A DNA stretch of 64,000 nucleotides. Origin: Cellvibrio sp. KY-YJ-3. GTDB lineage: Bacteria > Pseudomonadota > Gammaproteobacteria > Pseudomonadales > Cellvibrionaceae. The notes under the pieces are model-generated. The model saw only the letters and a list, made by a program, of their open reading frames with translations. It was not told the origin of the DNA and searched no databases. Each line of letters opens with the position of its first letter. The first letter of the stretch is position 1. Shown here piece after piece: positions 7,452-16,963 of the stretch. The stretch covers positions 2,928,001 to 2,992,000 of the forward strand of contig NZ_CP031727.1 of the NCBI RefSeq assembly GCF_008806955.1, given 5' to 3'. The translations under genes were made by a program, and so were the position numbers.

Positions 7452-8837
7452 TCAATTTGCTGCTTGTGGGCGACGTGCACGTTGTGCAGGTTTTCCAGCG
7501 CTGTTGCCACTGCGATTTCCCGCGTGTTGCTGGCCTTGCGGTTTACGCTGCGCGCCATCTTTTGGCTGGGATTTACCATTACCATTTTTCGGTTTTTGGC
7601 CCAGTGCCGGTTTTTTCGCCGCTGAGCGGCCATTGCCATTACCTGCACCAATAGTCATACGGCGACCCAGTACAATCGGTTCGGCTTTCGCGTTCGGGTC
7701 TGGTTCAAAACCGCTGATAATTTCTTTATCAATGTTGCGTTTGATCAGCTTTTCAATATCGCGCAAGAATTTATCTTCATCGATACAGACCAGTGATACC
7801 GCAATACCTTCTGCATCGGCGCGACCAGTACGACCAATACGGTGTACGTAATCTTCCGGTACGTTCGGCAATTCAAAATTCACTACGTGCGGCAGTTGGT
7901 CGATATCAATACCGCGCGCGGCGATATCGGTGGCAACCAGTGCGCGAATCGCACCGCGTTTAAAATCTTCCAGTGCTTTGGTACGTGCGCCTTGGCTTTT
8001 ATTGCCATGAATCGCTGCTGCACTAATGCCGTCGTCTTGCAATTGTTCGGTCAATTTATTCGCGCCGTGTTTGGTGCGGGTAAAAATCAACACTTGTTGC
8101 CACTCACCTTTGTTAATCAGATGTGACAGCAATTCACGTTTGCGATTGCGATCAACGGGGTAAACAACTTGCGTTACCCGCTCAGAGGCGGTGTTGCGGC
8201 GCGCGACTTCAATCAGCGTGGGCTGATTCAATAGTTTGTCGGCCAGCGCTTTGATTTCATCGGAAAAAGTTGCCGAGAACAGCAGGTTCTGGCGCTGTTT
8301 TGGCAGTAATGCCAATACTTTTTTGATGTCGTGAATAAAGCCCATATCGAGCATACGGTCGGCTTCGTCCAGTACCAAAACTTCAACCTGACGCAGGCTG
8401 ACGGCATTTTGGTTGACTAAATCCAGCAAGCGGCCGGGAGTGGCAACCAGAATATCTACGCCACCGCGCAGTTTCATCATCTGCGGGTTAATGCTCACGC
8501 CGCCAAACACTACGGTAGAGCGCAATGGCAGATATTTACCGTAATCGCGCACGCTTTCAAACACTTGCGCAGCGAGTTCGCGCGTAGGAGTCAAAATTAA
8601 TGCACGTACCGGGCGACGGCCAGCGGCTTGTTCGGCTGGCGCCTGGCTCAGTTTTTCCAGCAAGGGCAGGGTAAAACCAGCGGTTTTACCGGTACCGGTT
8701 TGTGCGCCTGCAAGGATATCGCCACCTTTTAATACGGCGGGGATCGCTTGCAACTGAATAGGAGTAGGAGTGCTGTAGCCCTGATCGGCAATAGCACGCA
8801 GAATATCGGCCCGCAGACCGAGAGTATCAAACGACAT
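7452..8837 (-). CDS. rhlE: ATP-dependent RNA helicase RhlE (DEAD-box)
   Basis: A 461-residue DEAD-box helicase. The start at 8837 (MSFDTLGL) is preceded by AGGA and matches the family N-terminus; a longer frame upstream is untranslated leader. Motifs in order: Q motif near 26-30, Walker A AQTGTGKT (45-52), PTREL (about 84-88), DEAD (157-160), SAT (about 191-193), then HRIGRTGR in the second RecA domain. The C-terminal 80 residues are low-complexity, rich in Gly, Asn, Gln, Lys and Arg (an RNA-binding tail). RhlE-type enzymes remodel rRNA precursors and mRNA, often in the cold. The neighbouring flagellar genes say nothing about its job. Confidence 0.93.
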   Translation of the reverse strand: MSFDTLGLRADILRAIADQGYSTPTPIQLQAIPAVLKGGDILAGAQTGTGKTAGFTLPLLEKLSQAPAEQAAGRRPVRALILTPTRELAAQVFESVRDYGKYLPLRSTVVFGGVSINPQMMKLRGGVDILVATPGRLLDLVNQNAVSLRQVEVLVLDEADRMLDMGFIHDIKKVLALLPKQRQNLLFSATFSDEIKALADKLLNQPTLIEVARRNTASERVTQVVYPVDRNRKRELLSHLINKGEWQQVLIFTRTKHGANKLTEQLQDDGISAAAIHGNKSQGARTKALEDFKRGAIRALVATDIAARGIDIDQLPHVVNFELPNVPEDYVHRIGRTGRADAEGIAVSLVCIDEDKFLRDIEKLIKRNIDKEIISGFEPDPNAKAEPIVLGRRMTIGAGNGNGRSAAKKPALGQKPKNGNGKSQPKDGAQRKPQGQQHAGNRSGNSAGKPAQRARRPQAAN

Positions 8838-9076
8838 AAAGTTTTCCTGTTGCTCGGCCTCCCGCGTGGCGGGCAAGGTCTGGCGAGCTGAGATGTGGCA
8901 AACACACGAGGGTGTTTGGCAACAGAGGAGGGTGACACTGACCTTAAGGGTGTCGGCGCGCATGGTACGCAGTTGATGAATAATATGCCAGATACTTTTA
9001 CGCTGGCCGATGAGCGGTTGTTTTTTGGGCGATTGGATGTTTGTGTGTTTTCAGTAATTGATGGGGATCATCATTG
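8838..9076 (-). other. Structured leader region upstream of rhlE
   Basis: These 239 bases between the M23 peptidase stop and the rhlE start contain two hairpins: CAAACAC (8899-8905) pairs with GTGTTTG (8912-8918) across a 6-base loop, and GACAC (8934-8938) pairs with GTGTC (8950-8954). Neither has a T tract, so they are not ordinary terminators. Long structured leaders are common on cold-inducible helicase genes; that role here is inference. Confidence 0.4.
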
Positions 9077-9976
9077 CTACATATCACACAACCGCTGCCC
9101 CGCCATGGGCACAAAGGTTTGCGAGGATTTGCTGGCGATAAATTTGAAGGGAACTGCGGTCATTTTCAGGCCGGTATTGCGGTGGATCACAAAATGCAGG
9201 TGCGGGCCGCTGGAGTAGCCGGAGCTGCCCGAGCGGGCGAGGGTGGTGCCTGCGGTGACTTTGTCCCCCTCACGGACGATGGCAGTGCCGAGCAGTATGT
9301 GGCCGTAAAGGGCAAAGGTGCCGTCGTTGTGGAGGATGCGCACGTAGTTGGCTTTATCCAGAAAAAACTTATCCACGCCGCCCATGTGGTAATCGTCTTT
9401 TACGGCGATGACGACGCCATCCCTCGCCGCTTTAATGGCGGTACCCATCGGGAGGGCGATGTCCACTGCATAGCGACTGCTGTCGCCATGGTGGGAGAAT
9501 TTGCCGTTGAATCCCTGGGTAATACGATGACAGCCCAGCGCATCGGCGGGTAGCTGATATTCCTGCGTGCCAGGCGTAAGTTTGGGGTCACCGAGCTGCC
9601 ATTTATAGGTGAAGGGCTCGATGGTACCTGCCGCGCTGAGCAGCGTTTTTTTACTCAACGCAGGAATTATTTTGGATTGGCGCTGCTTGGCTTGCGGGGA
9701 GCGCAGTTCTACCTGAATGGGGGCGTGAAAAGGATTTTGCACCACTAAGTAATTTTTGCGTTTAGTCTCGTTTTTATCCACATAAAACACCGGTTCAACT
9801 TTTTGTTTTTCCGCGCTTTTCAGGGTAAGTGTTTCGGCGGTCGGTTCCTTGGGCTTTTTATCGGTGAAGCGCCATTTGCCGTTAGCATCCTGGTATTTGT
9901 AAATCTCGGCGGCGTGCAAGGGCATTACCGCAAGTAATAAAGCCAGTGTGAAGGTCTGCTGTAATTGGCGGCACAT
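9077..9976 (-). CDS. M23 family metallopeptidase with N-terminal DUF4124 domain
   Basis: A 299-residue exported protein. A signal peptide (about 1-22, ending LHA) is followed by a DUF4124-type segment (IYKYQDANGKWRFTDKKP, about 25-42), a beta-rich linker and a LytM/M23 domain at about 150-270. Zinc-binding positions are visible as the H and D of FSHHGDSSRYAVD and the HLHF of SGPHLHFVIH. Such enzymes cleave peptidoglycan cross-links, or activate amidases when degenerate; here both zinc motifs look intact. It probably acts in the periplasm. It could help open the wall for flagellar assembly, but that rests on location only. Confidence 0.87.
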   Translation of the reverse strand: MCRQLQQTFTLALLLAVMPLHAAEIYKYQDANGKWRFTDKKPKEPTAETLTLKSAEKQKVEPVFYVDKNETKRKNYLVVQNPFHAPIQVELRSPQAKQRQSKIIPALSKKTLLSAAGTIEPFTYKWQLGDPKLTPGTQEYQLPADALGCHRITQGFNGKFSHHGDSSRYAVDIALPMGTAIKAARDGVVIAVKDDYHMGGVDKFFLDKANYVRILHNDGTFALYGHILLGTAIVREGDKVTAGTTLARSGSSGYSSGPHLHFVIHRNTGLKMTAVPFKFIASKSSQTFVPMAGQRLCDM

Positions 9977-10312
9977 AATAATCCCTGAGTCCTATTCGTA
10001 TCCAATTTGATCGGGTATCCGGTTTGAGATGACGTCAAACTGTCGCAATTTATACGCTAATCCGGGTGAATTTTATATCGTCGGTTGTGTCGATTTGCAT
10101 CACCCTCATTGCGATAGGCGATGTTCCGAGCGAGCCAATAGTTTGACTTGATCTAGTAGTTGATACTCGTAACTCATTGATAATAATAGCTAAATAATGT
10201 TGGCATCACGCTTGCAAATACCCTTGTATAGCAGCTTCATCGGCGCCTAATCCGTTAACTTATTGACGGTTTTCAGCAGGCGGTGAAGTGAAATTGGCGA
10301 TCAGGGGTTTTT
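9977..10312. other. 336-base region between the M23 gene and fleS
   Basis: The two flanking genes are divergent. On the plus strand it holds the sigma-54 promoter of fleS at 10200-10216. It also contains the palindrome TGACGTCA (10030-10037) of unknown meaning. I see no small ORF or RNA gene I can support, and no clear promoter for the M23 gene. Confidence 0.5.
10200..10216 (+). promoter_or_regulatory. Sigma-54 (RpoN) promoter of fleSR
   Basis: TTGGCATCACGCTTGCA has the -24 GG and -12 GC exactly 10 bases apart and matches the YTGGCACG-N4-TTGCW consensus at nearly every position. Transcription would start near 10229, leaving a leader of about 85 bases before fleS. FleQ is the expected activator. 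Confidence 0.88.
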
Positions 10313-11638
10313 ATGACACAAGCGCTTTTGAATACCGCGGATAAGGCAGGGTTAACCCTGGTGCCCTCGGGTGATGTGGCCAAGGTTGCTGCGGGTGCAT
10401 TGCTTGCCAAGCCACTTATCAACGAAAAAGTGCTGACGGAAAAACGTCAGGGTTCAAAAACGGCGTTTACCTCCCTCGATCAACTCTCCGATCAATTAGC
10501 CGACTCCTACTATCTGCTGGAAAACCGCGTTGCTGAATTAAATGAAGAGCTAAGTAGCCTGAGCGATCGCCGGTTACAGGAATTAGCGGAAAAAGAAAAA
10601 CTCGCTAATCGCTTGGAAAGCTTGCTCAATTTTTTACCCGGCGGAGTGGTGGTACTGGACTCCTCCGGTCGAGTGTCCGAATGCAATCCCGCCGCGCTGG
10701 ATCTTTTGGGTGAGCCTCTGCAAGGTGAACTATGGCGTGAGGTGATTAAACGCAGTTTTGCGCCGCGTCAGGACGACGGTCACGAAGTCTCCTTGCACGA
10801 TGGCCGTCGCATTAGCATTCAAACCCGCAATTTGGGTGAAGACGGGCAAATTATTTTGCTCACCGATCAAACCGAAACCCGCCGTTTGCAAAGTGAATTA
10901 AGTCGCCATGAGCGATTGTCGGCACTGGGCAAAATGATGGGTGCTTTGGCACATCAAATTCGTACGCCGCTGTCCTCCGCCATGTTGTATGCCGGTCATT
11001 TATGCAATGGCAAATTGGATGACGAACGTCGCCAACAATTCTCCGAAAAAATTCTGGGGCGTTTAAATAATATCGAACGCCAAATTCAAGACATGCTGTT
11101 TTACGTGAAAGGCGAGTTGCCGTTGAACGATGTGATCAGTGTGGCGCAGTTACAAACAGAATTGGCTGAGGCGATGGAAGTACCGCTCATGACCAGTGAA
11201 TCTACCTGCGATTGGGTGATTAATTGCCGTGAAGAATATATTCAATGTAACCGCGATGCCTTGGTGGGCGCGGTATTGAATCTGGTCAACAACGCTATTC
11301 AAGCCGTGGAGCGCAAAGCGCATTTGCGCATTGAATTTAATAGTTATCCCAAAGCACTGAATACCGCAGTGCAACACAATTCTGCGTTGGATCAGGAAAC
11401 GCCGCGCTTATGGATTCGGGTGTGCGATAAAGGCCCTGGCATGTCGCCGGAGTTGCTTAATTCTGTTGGCGATTTATTTGTAACTACCAAAGCCCAGGGC
11501 ACGGGTTTGGGCTTGAGTGTTGTGCAGGCTGTTGCACGCGCGCATCACGGAAAATTTTTACTGCAATCGACGGTTGGTAAAGGCACTTGCGCAAGCTTGT
11601 TAATTCCTTTTGCAACCTTTCAAACCCAGGGGAACTAA
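10313..11638 (+). CDS. fleS: Flagellar sensor histidine kinase FleS
   Basis: A 441-residue soluble kinase without membrane segments, as in Pseudomonas FleS. A coiled coil (about 55-105, YYLLENRVAELNEELSSLSDRR) precedes a PAS-like domain (about 105-185), then HisKA with the phosphoacceptor His214 in LAHQIRTPLSS. The HATPase domain shows the N box NLVNNAIQAV (about 325), G1 DKGPGM and G2 GTGLGLSVV. FleS phosphorylates FleR, which activates class III RpoN genes for hook and basal body. It is two bases from fleR and behind a sigma-54 promoter. The signal it senses is unknown. Confidence 0.94.
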   Translation: MTQALLNTADKAGLTLVPSGDVAKVAAGALLAKPLINEKVLTEKRQGSKTAFTSLDQLSDQLADSYYLLENRVAELNEELSSLSDRRLQELAEKEKLANRLESLLNFLPGGVVVLDSSGRVSECNPAALDLLGEPLQGELWREVIKRSFAPRQDDGHEVSLHDGRRISIQTRNLGEDGQIILLTDQTETRRLQSELSRHERLSALGKMMGALAHQIRTPLSSAMLYAGHLCNGKLDDERRQQFSEKILGRLNNIERQIQDMLFYVKGELPLNDVISVAQLQTELAEAMEVPLMTSESTCDWVINCREEYIQCNRDALVGAVLNLVNNAIQAVERKAHLRIEFNSYPKALNTAVQHNSALDQETPRLWIRVCDKGPGMSPELLNSVGDLFVTTKAQGTGLGLSVVQAVARAHHGKFLLQSTVGKGTCASLLIPFATFQTQGN

Positions 11639-11640
11639 TC

Positions 11641-13200
11641 ATGGCCTTAGCATTGCAACAAGCTGGCTTTGAAAATGCGATTAATGTATTGGTCGTGGAA
11701 GATGACAATAATCTGCGCGAAGCCTTAACCGATACGCTGCAGTTGGCGGATTACGTTGTGATTGCGGTGAACAGTGCGGAAGAGGCGCTGAAACAGCTTG
11801 CGCTCTACAGCGATATTCGCATGATTGTCTCCGACGTGAATATGGGTGGCATGAGCGGGCACGATTTACTGCGTTGCGTGAAGCAGGATTACCCGCAAAT
11901 TCCCATGATGTTAATTACCGCCTACGCCAGCATCAGCGAATCGGTTGAGGCGATGAAGCAGGGCGCAGTGGATTATTTGGTAAAACCCTTTGCACCACAA
12001 ACATTGGTAGAAACGGTAGCGCGGCATTTAGGTGTGGCGCAAATTTCCGGCGATGAACCGGTGGCGATAGCACCCTCCAGTCAGCAGCTATTGCGTTTGG
12101 CACAGCGTGTGGCGCAGTCGGATTCCACTGTGTTAGTGGTGGGTGAATCGGGTACGGGTAAAGAAGTTTTAGCGCGTTATATTCACGATCATTCACCGCG
12201 TCGCCATCAACCCTTTATTGCAATTAATTGCGCCGCGATCCCGGAAAATATGCTGGAAGCCATGTTGTTTGGCCATGAAAAAGGTGCTTATACCGGCGCG
12301 CACACCAGCAGCCCCGGTAAATTTGAGCAGGCCAATGGCGGCACTTTGCTGCTGGATGAAATTTCGGAAATGGATATAGGCTTGCAAGCAAAATTGCTGC
12401 GCGTATTGCAAGAGCGCGAAGTGGAGCGCTTGGGTGGCCGCAAAACAATTAAGTTGGATGTGCGCGTTATCGCCACCTCTAACCGCGATATGCGTAATGA
12501 AGTCGTCGCCGGAAAATTCCGCGAAGACTTGTATTACCGTTTAAGTGTATTGCCTTTGCAGTGGGCGCCGTTGCGCGATCGTATGGAAGATATTATTCCG
12601 TTGGCGGAAAAACTGTTGCAAAAACACGCACACAAACAAAATCGTCGCGGTGTTAATTTGTCGCCTTCCGCGCAGCAAATGTTGCTGGCTTACCCTTGGC
12701 CGGGCAATGTGCGTGAGTTGGATAACATTATGCAGCGCGCATTAATTTTGCAGCCGGGTAAAACTATTCAAGCGGAAGATTTAGGCTTGGGCGGTGAGGG
12801 CACTTATTCACAAAGCCCCACCAACTACAGCCAGAAACCGAATTTACTGCAAGCGGCGCAGGCGGTTAACCCAGTTATGGATGACGGAGGAGACAGGCAG
12901 CCATCTTTTGCGGCGCAGGCTTTTGCCAATGCCAGCTTCCGCGCCAGTCAATTTTCTGTCGGTGCGGTGAATAGCGAACACTTGGCGTTGGTAAGTAATC
13001 AACCGGTGCAGCATTCGTCATTAAATAATCCCGCCTTGGGTAATGACCTTAAACAGCGCGAATACGAAATTATTATGAATACCCTGCGTAACGAGCGCGG
13101 CAGTCGCAAAAATACTGCCGAGCGTTTAGGTATTAGTGCGCGCACCCTGCGTTATAAAATTGCGCGTTTGCGCGAAGAAGGTTACGAAATTACCGAGTGA
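11641..13200 (+). CDS. fleR: Sigma-54-dependent response regulator FleR
   Basis: A 519-residue NtrC-type activator, partner of FleS. The start is ATG 11641, just after a CAGGGG element; an upstream in-frame TTG-type extension would overlap fleS. The receiver domain (about 16-130) has Asp65 in VSDVNMGGM and a conserved Lys in YLVKPF. The AAA+ domain has Walker A GESGTGKE (168-175) and the sigma-54 loop in the variant form GAYTGA (215-220), also functional in many activators. A Gln/Ser/Asn-rich linker of about 80 residues leads to a Fis-type helix-turn-helix (RKNTAERLGISARTLRYKI). It should drive the fliE, fliK and fliL promoters. Confidence 0.94.
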   Translation: MALALQQAGFENAINVLVVEDDNNLREALTDTLQLADYVVIAVNSAEEALKQLALYSDIRMIVSDVNMGGMSGHDLLRCVKQDYPQIPMMLITAYASISESVEAMKQGAVDYLVKPFAPQTLVETVARHLGVAQISGDEPVAIAPSSQQLLRLAQRVAQSDSTVLVVGESGTGKEVLARYIHDHSPRRHQPFIAINCAAIPENMLEAMLFGHEKGAYTGAHTSSPGKFEQANGGTLLLDEISEMDIGLQAKLLRVLQEREVERLGGRKTIKLDVRVIATSNRDMRNEVVAGKFREDLYYRLSVLPLQWAPLRDRMEDIIPLAEKLLQKHAHKQNRRGVNLSPSAQQMLLAYPWPGNVRELDNIMQRALILQPGKTIQAEDLGLGGEGTYSQSPTNYSQKPNLLQAAQAVNPVMDDGGDRQPSFAAQAFANASFRASQFSVGAVNSEHLALVSNQPVQHSSLNNPALGNDLKQREYEIIMNTLRNERGSRKNTAERLGISARTLRYKIARLREEGYEITE

Positions 13201-13221
13201 TCTTGTTTGCTCTGATCTACT

Positions 13222-13260
13222 AAAAACGCCCGCCGGTAATTAAACCAGCGGGCGTTTTTT
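13222..13260. terminator. Intrinsic terminator after fleR
   Basis: AAAAACGCCCGC (13222-13233) pairs with GCGGGCGTTTTT (13248-13259). The A and T runs flank the stem on both sides, so it can also serve the minus-strand gene that ends at 13289. Confidence 0.92.
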
Positions 13261-13288
13261 GTTTGAGCTTATTTCGATGTGTATTTGG

Positions 13289-13489
13289 CTAGTGCATAAA
13301 TTCAAATTCGTATTCACTGGTTTCCCTGCGCAGTTTCCGCTCTTCCCATTTCTCTTCCAGTTTGCGGCGACATTCCATGTTGCGGCGTATTTTTTGTTTC
13401 TTGCTTTTTGATACCACTACATCGGCAATAAAATTTGCCATGGCCTCATCAATCATTTCCAATTCGTTGTGCATAGTGAGCAGATTCAT
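13289..13489 (-). CDS. Small basic hypothetical protein
   Basis: 66 residues, with an acidic helical start (MNLLTMHNELEMIDEAMANF), a strongly basic middle (KSKKQKIRRNMECRRKLEEKWEERKLRRE) and an aromatic acidic end. An AGGAGA ribosome-binding site sits 7 bases before the ATG, which supports real translation. It resembles short Lys/Arg-rich gammaproteobacterial families such as DUF3545 or the PA3496 group; I cannot tell which. There is no signal peptide or membrane segment. It is convergent with fleR and divergent from fliE. Confidence 0.65.
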   Translation of the reverse strand: MNLLTMHNELEMIDEAMANFIADVVVSKSKKQKIRRNMECRRKLEEKWEERKLRRETSEYEFEFMH

Positions 13490-13638
13490 GCCTATCTCCT
13501 GTTAATGCGAATGGTCGAGTCCAGCACGGGCAAGCTTAGTGATGCTCAATGACAAAGCGATGAACAAAACGCGACAAATTGATTAATCCATACCCAATAT
13601 TGGCGCGCAACAGGCAAGCGGTTGCCGAGCGGCAAATG

Positions 13639-13655
13639 TTGGCCTGCTTTGTGCA
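13639..13655 (+). promoter_or_regulatory. Sigma-54 promoter of the fliE operon
   Basis: TTGGCCTGCTTTGTGCA keeps the -24 GG and -12 GC with exact 10-base spacing and matches most consensus positions. It lies 84 bases upstream of fliE, in the 250-base gap between the small basic gene and fliE. FleR is the expected activator. Confidence 0.78.
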
Positions 13656-13739
13656 AAATCCCCTGCAGAGATGAAATTTACGGGTGAACTGCCAATTTAT
13701 TGTCGCCCGGCATAAATAGAGCAACAGGGGATTTACATC

Positions 13740-14114
13740 ATGACTGATCGCGTTGATATCAGCAGGCTATTGGGTGATATGCGTGCCATGAAAGCGCAAA
13801 CCCAGGCATTCCAACGCCCGCAAGGGGTTGGTGATGTACCGAATGGAATGCGCAGCTTGGGCGCTTTGCCAGTAGAGGGAACCACCAAGGTTCCCAGCTT
13901 TGGCGATTTAATGACGCAAGCAGTCAATAAAGTTAACGATGTGCAAAAAACCTCTAGCGCTATGGCAGAAGCTTATGAGCGCGGTGTGGCAGGGGTGGAC
14001 ATTACCGATGTGATGATTGCCTCGCAGAAATCCTCGGTGGCGTTTCAAGCGACGGTGCAAGTGCGCAATAAGCTGATCGACGCTTACCGTGATGTCATGA
14101 ATATGCCTATTTAA
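13740..14114 (+). CDS. fliE: Flagellar hook-basal body junction protein FliE
   Basis: A 124-residue FliE, the family's usual size. It connects the MS ring to the rod and is the first axial substrate of the flagellar export gate. The C-terminal helical pattern is intact ([29 protein letters not shown], then [34 protein letters not shown]). It is first in the fliEFGHIJ cluster behind a sigma-54 promoter, with an 83-base gap to fliF. Confidence 0.96.
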   Translation: MTDRVDISRLLGDMRAMKAQTQAFQRPQGVGDVPNGMRSLGALPVEGTTKVPSFGDLMTQAVNKVNDVQKTSSAMAEAYERGVAGVDITDVMIASQKSSVAFQATVQVRNKLIDAYRDVMNMPI

Positions 14115-14197
14115 TTGATCACTTTTATTGCGCATTTTTTATTGGTTAAGGTTTTACAGAATTACCGCAAGCACATTATCGATAAGGTATAAAAATT

Positions 14198-15901
14198 ATG
14201 GCTACTCCCGCCACCACAGGTACAGAAAAATCTCCCGCCCAACCACGTTTGGGTGGCGATTTTTTAGAAGGCCTCAGTAATCTGAATTTGCTGCGCCAGA
14301 TCGGATTGATGGTGACACTGGCGGCCAGCGTTGCCATTGGTTTTGCGATTGTGATGTGGATGCAGGGTGATGATTACCGCCCGCTCTACGGCCGCATGGA
14401 TAATTTGGATGCCGCTAACGTGGTGGATGTGCTTGAACAAAATCAAATTAACTTCAAGGTGGATCAAAGCAGCGGTGCAATTCTGGTGGCAGCGGAAGAT
14501 GTGCACATGGCCCGCCTTAAACTTGCTGAATTTGGTTTGCCTTCCAGCCCGACCCAGGGCTTTGAGTTGATGGATAAAGAGCAGCCCCTCGGCACTAGTC
14601 AATTTGTTGAAAATACTCGTTATCAGCGCAGTATTGAAGGCGAGTTGGCGCGCACCATTACCAGTATCAATAGTATTCGCAGCGCGCGCGTGCATTTAGC
14701 AATTCCGAAAAAAACCGTATTTGTGCGCGATACTGCCAACCCAACCGCATCGGTTTTTGTGGAGGTGTTTGCGGGCAGGTCAGTGGACGCTGCGCAAGTG
14801 AAGGCCATTATGAATTTGGTGGCATCCTCAGTGCCCGGCATGAATATGGCCGATGTGACAGTGGTAGATCAGCACGGTAATTTATTATCGACTGGTGAGG
14901 AAAGCGCGGATTTATTACTGGCGGCCAAACAGCATCAATACTCCAAAGAAGTTGAGACCAGTATCATCCGTCGCATCAATGGCATTTTGGAGCCTGTTGT
15001 TGGTGGTGGAAAATTCCGTGCAGAAGTTAGTGCGGATGTAGATTTCACGGCAGTAGAGCAGGCAGCAGAAACCTTTAACCCCGACTTGCCTGCTATTCGC
15101 TCCGAACAGGTGTTAAATGAAACGCGCCGTGCGGGTGATGTGGCCGCCGGTATTCCCGGCGCTTTAACGAATCAACCACCGGGAACTGCTGAGGCGCCCG
15201 AACAAATTGACCCGGCTACTGGGCAACCTGTTCCGCCAGCCACCCCCACCAATAATCGCGAACAAGCTACGCGCAATTACGAGTTGGATCGCACTGTTAG
15301 CTACACCAAACACCAGCAGGGCACACTCAAACGCCTGACGGTAGCAGTGGTGGTGGACGATAAAATTGTTAAAAACGCCGAGGGTGTAGAAAGCGCGGTA
15401 CCATGGACAGAGGCTGAACTCGAACGTTTGTCTATACTGGTACGCGATGCCGTTGGTTTTAGCGCGGTACGCGGTGACAGTGTGAATGTATTGAATTCCC
15501 CCTTTGCCAACCGTGTACTTGATCCTGGCGCGAGCATGGAGCAAGTGCCTTGGTGGCAGGAATGGATTATTCCGAATATGAAATACATCGCCAGTGTGTT
15601 GGTGATTTTATTGATCGTATTTGGTTTGTTGCGCCCTATGTTCAAAAGCCTTGCCAAACAAGGTGGCGCGATTGCCGAAGAGGAAGAGGCGCGCCAATTG
15701 GCCGCGCTGGAAGCGGCGGGTGCGGCAGGTTTGGATGGCATGTCGGATGAAACAGTAACCCTGACTGGCGGCCATGCGCTGATGTTGCCCGGGCCAGAAC
15801 AGGGCTACGAAGAACAACTCAATGCAATTAAAGGCTTGATTGCCGACGACCCGGGTCGTGTTGCCCAGGTGGTTAAACAGTGGATAAATCGCGATGACTG
15901 A
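14198..15901 (+). CDS. fliF: Flagellar MS-ring protein FliF
   Basis: A 567-residue inner-membrane protein that forms the MS ring. The first transmembrane helix is at about residues 34-52 (IGLMVTLAASVAIGFAIVMWM), followed by ring-building motifs with DYRPLYGRM and the long periplasmic region. A second helix at about 457-476 (YIASVLVILLIVFGLLRPMF) leads to the cytoplasmic tail that binds FliG (about 535-567, EEQLNAIKGLIADDPGRVAQVVKQWI). A Pro/Thr-rich loop lies at about 325-350. The stop overlaps the fliG start by 8 bases, so the two are translationally coupled. Confidence 0.97.
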   Translation: MATPATTGTEKSPAQPRLGGDFLEGLSNLNLLRQIGLMVTLAASVAIGFAIVMWMQGDDYRPLYGRMDNLDAANVVDVLEQNQINFKVDQSSGAILVAAEDVHMARLKLAEFGLPSSPTQGFELMDKEQPLGTSQFVENTRYQRSIEGELARTITSINSIRSARVHLAIPKKTVFVRDTANPTASVFVEVFAGRSVDAAQVKAIMNLVASSVPGMNMADVTVVDQHGNLLSTGEESADLLLAAKQHQYSKEVETSIIRRINGILEPVVGGGKFRAEVSADVDFTAVEQAAETFNPDLPAIRSEQVLNETRRAGDVAAGIPGALTNQPPGTAEAPEQIDPATGQPVPPATPTNNREQATRNYELDRTVSYTKHQQGTLKRLTVAVVVDDKIVKNAEGVESAVPWTEAELERLSILVRDAVGFSAVRGDSVNVLNSPFANRVLDPGASMEQVPWWQEWIIPNMKYIASVLVILLIVFGLLRPMFKSLAKQGGAIAEEEEARQLAALEAAGAAGLDGMSDETVTLTGGHALMLPGPEQGYEEQLNAIKGLIADDPGRVAQVVKQWINRDD

Positions 15902-16925
15902 TGCCAACGATAAGGCGGTCGCTAAACCCAAGCTCAATATGCGCTATGTCGACCAAGCTGCCATTTTATTGATGTCGCTTGGCGAAGCCGATGCCGCCGA
16001 GATTCTCAAGCACATGGGGCCAAAAGAAGTGCAGCGCATTGGCGGTGCCATGACCCAGTTGCAGAATGTGCAGCAATCCCAGGTGCAGTTAGTGCTGGGG
16101 AATTTTCTGGATGAAGTGCGCACCCTGACCGGCCTTGGTGTGGGGGCGGATAACTACATCCGCAAGATGTTGGTGACGGCGCTGGGCGAGGACAAAGCCA
16201 ATAGCTTGATCGACCGTATTTTAATCGGCGGCAATACCACCGGTTTGGATACCCTCAAGTGGATGGATGCGCGTTCGGTGTCCGATATGATCCGCAACGA
16301 ACACCCCCAAATCCAGGCGATTGTAATCGCCTACCTTGAAGCGGATCAGTCCGCTGAAATCCTGACGTATTTCCCCGAGAAAGTGCGCCTGGACATTATG
16401 ATGCGCGTCGCCTCGCTCGATACAGTACAGCCGAGCGCGCTGCAGGAATTGAACGATATTCTGGAAAAACAATTCTCCGGCAACGCGGCATCGCAAACCA
16501 AAGCCATGGGCGGTTACAAAGTGGCGGCGGAAATTATGAACAACCTCGACGGTTCTATCGAAGCCGAATTGATGGAAGGCATCAAGGAAATCGACGAGGA
16601 CATGGGCAACCAGATCCAAGACCTTATGTTCGTGTTCGACAATCTCAAAGATGTGGACGATCGCGGCATTCAATCGCTGTTGCGCGAAGTGTCATCCGAT
16701 GTGTTGGTGGTGGCGCTCAAAGGCGCCGACGACGAACTCAAGGAAAAAATCTTCAAAAATATGTCCAAACGCGCGGCCGAACTCTTGCGGGACGATCTGG
16801 AAACCAAACCGCCAATGCGCTTGGCAGACGTGGAAGCAGCGCAGAAAGAAATTCTTATTACCGCGCGCCGTATGGCCGATGCGGGCGAAATTATGCTGGG
16901 CGGTGGTGGCGATCAAATGGTGTAA
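15894..16925 (+). CDS. fliG: Flagellar motor switch protein FliG
   Basis: A 343-residue rotor protein of the C ring, which touches the stator and sets rotation direction. The N-terminal region binds FliF, the middle carries the EHPQ motif (RNEHPQIQAIVIAYLEA, about residues 126-142), and the C-terminal torque domain contains charged residues around DLMFVFDNLKDVDDRGIQSLLREV and EKIFKNMSKRAAELLRDDLE. Its start lies inside the end of fliF. The 81-base gap to fliH contains a small tandem duplication and a hairpin. Confidence 0.97.
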   Translation: MTDANDKAVAKPKLNMRYVDQAAILLMSLGEADAAEILKHMGPKEVQRIGGAMTQLQNVQQSQVQLVLGNFLDEVRTLTGLGVGADNYIRKMLVTALGEDKANSLIDRILIGGNTTGLDTLKWMDARSVSDMIRNEHPQIQAIVIAYLEADQSAEILTYFPEKVRLDIMMRVASLDTVQPSALQELNDILEKQFSGNAASQTKAMGGYKVAAEIMNNLDGSIEAELMEGIKEIDEDMGNQIQDLMFVFDNLKDVDDRGIQSLLREVSSDVLVVALKGADDELKEKIFKNMSKRAAELLRDDLETKPPMRLADVEAAQKEILITARRMADAGEIMLGGGGDQMV

Positions 16926-16933
16926 ACCATGAA

Positions 16934-16963
16934 AATATTGTTGTCATAAATATTGTTGTCATA
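16934..16963 (+). repeat. Tandem 15-base duplication in the fliG-fliH gap
   Basis: The 15-mer AATATTGTTGTCATA occurs twice, head to tail and without mismatch (16934-16948 and 16949-16963). It directly abuts the hairpin that follows; the last three bases of the second copy are the first three bases of the hairpin stem. Confidence 0.85.

Noticed and set aside
8838-8963. Upstream in-frame extension of rhlE by 42 residues
   Set aside because: The extension is cysteine-rich and unlike the family, while the start at 8837 has a good AGGA site and the typical N-terminus.
8895-9218. Plus-strand ORF of 107 codons between rhlE and the M23 gene
   Set aside because: It overlaps the end of the M23 coding region on the other strand, has no ribosome-binding site and resembles no family; it is a shadow frame.
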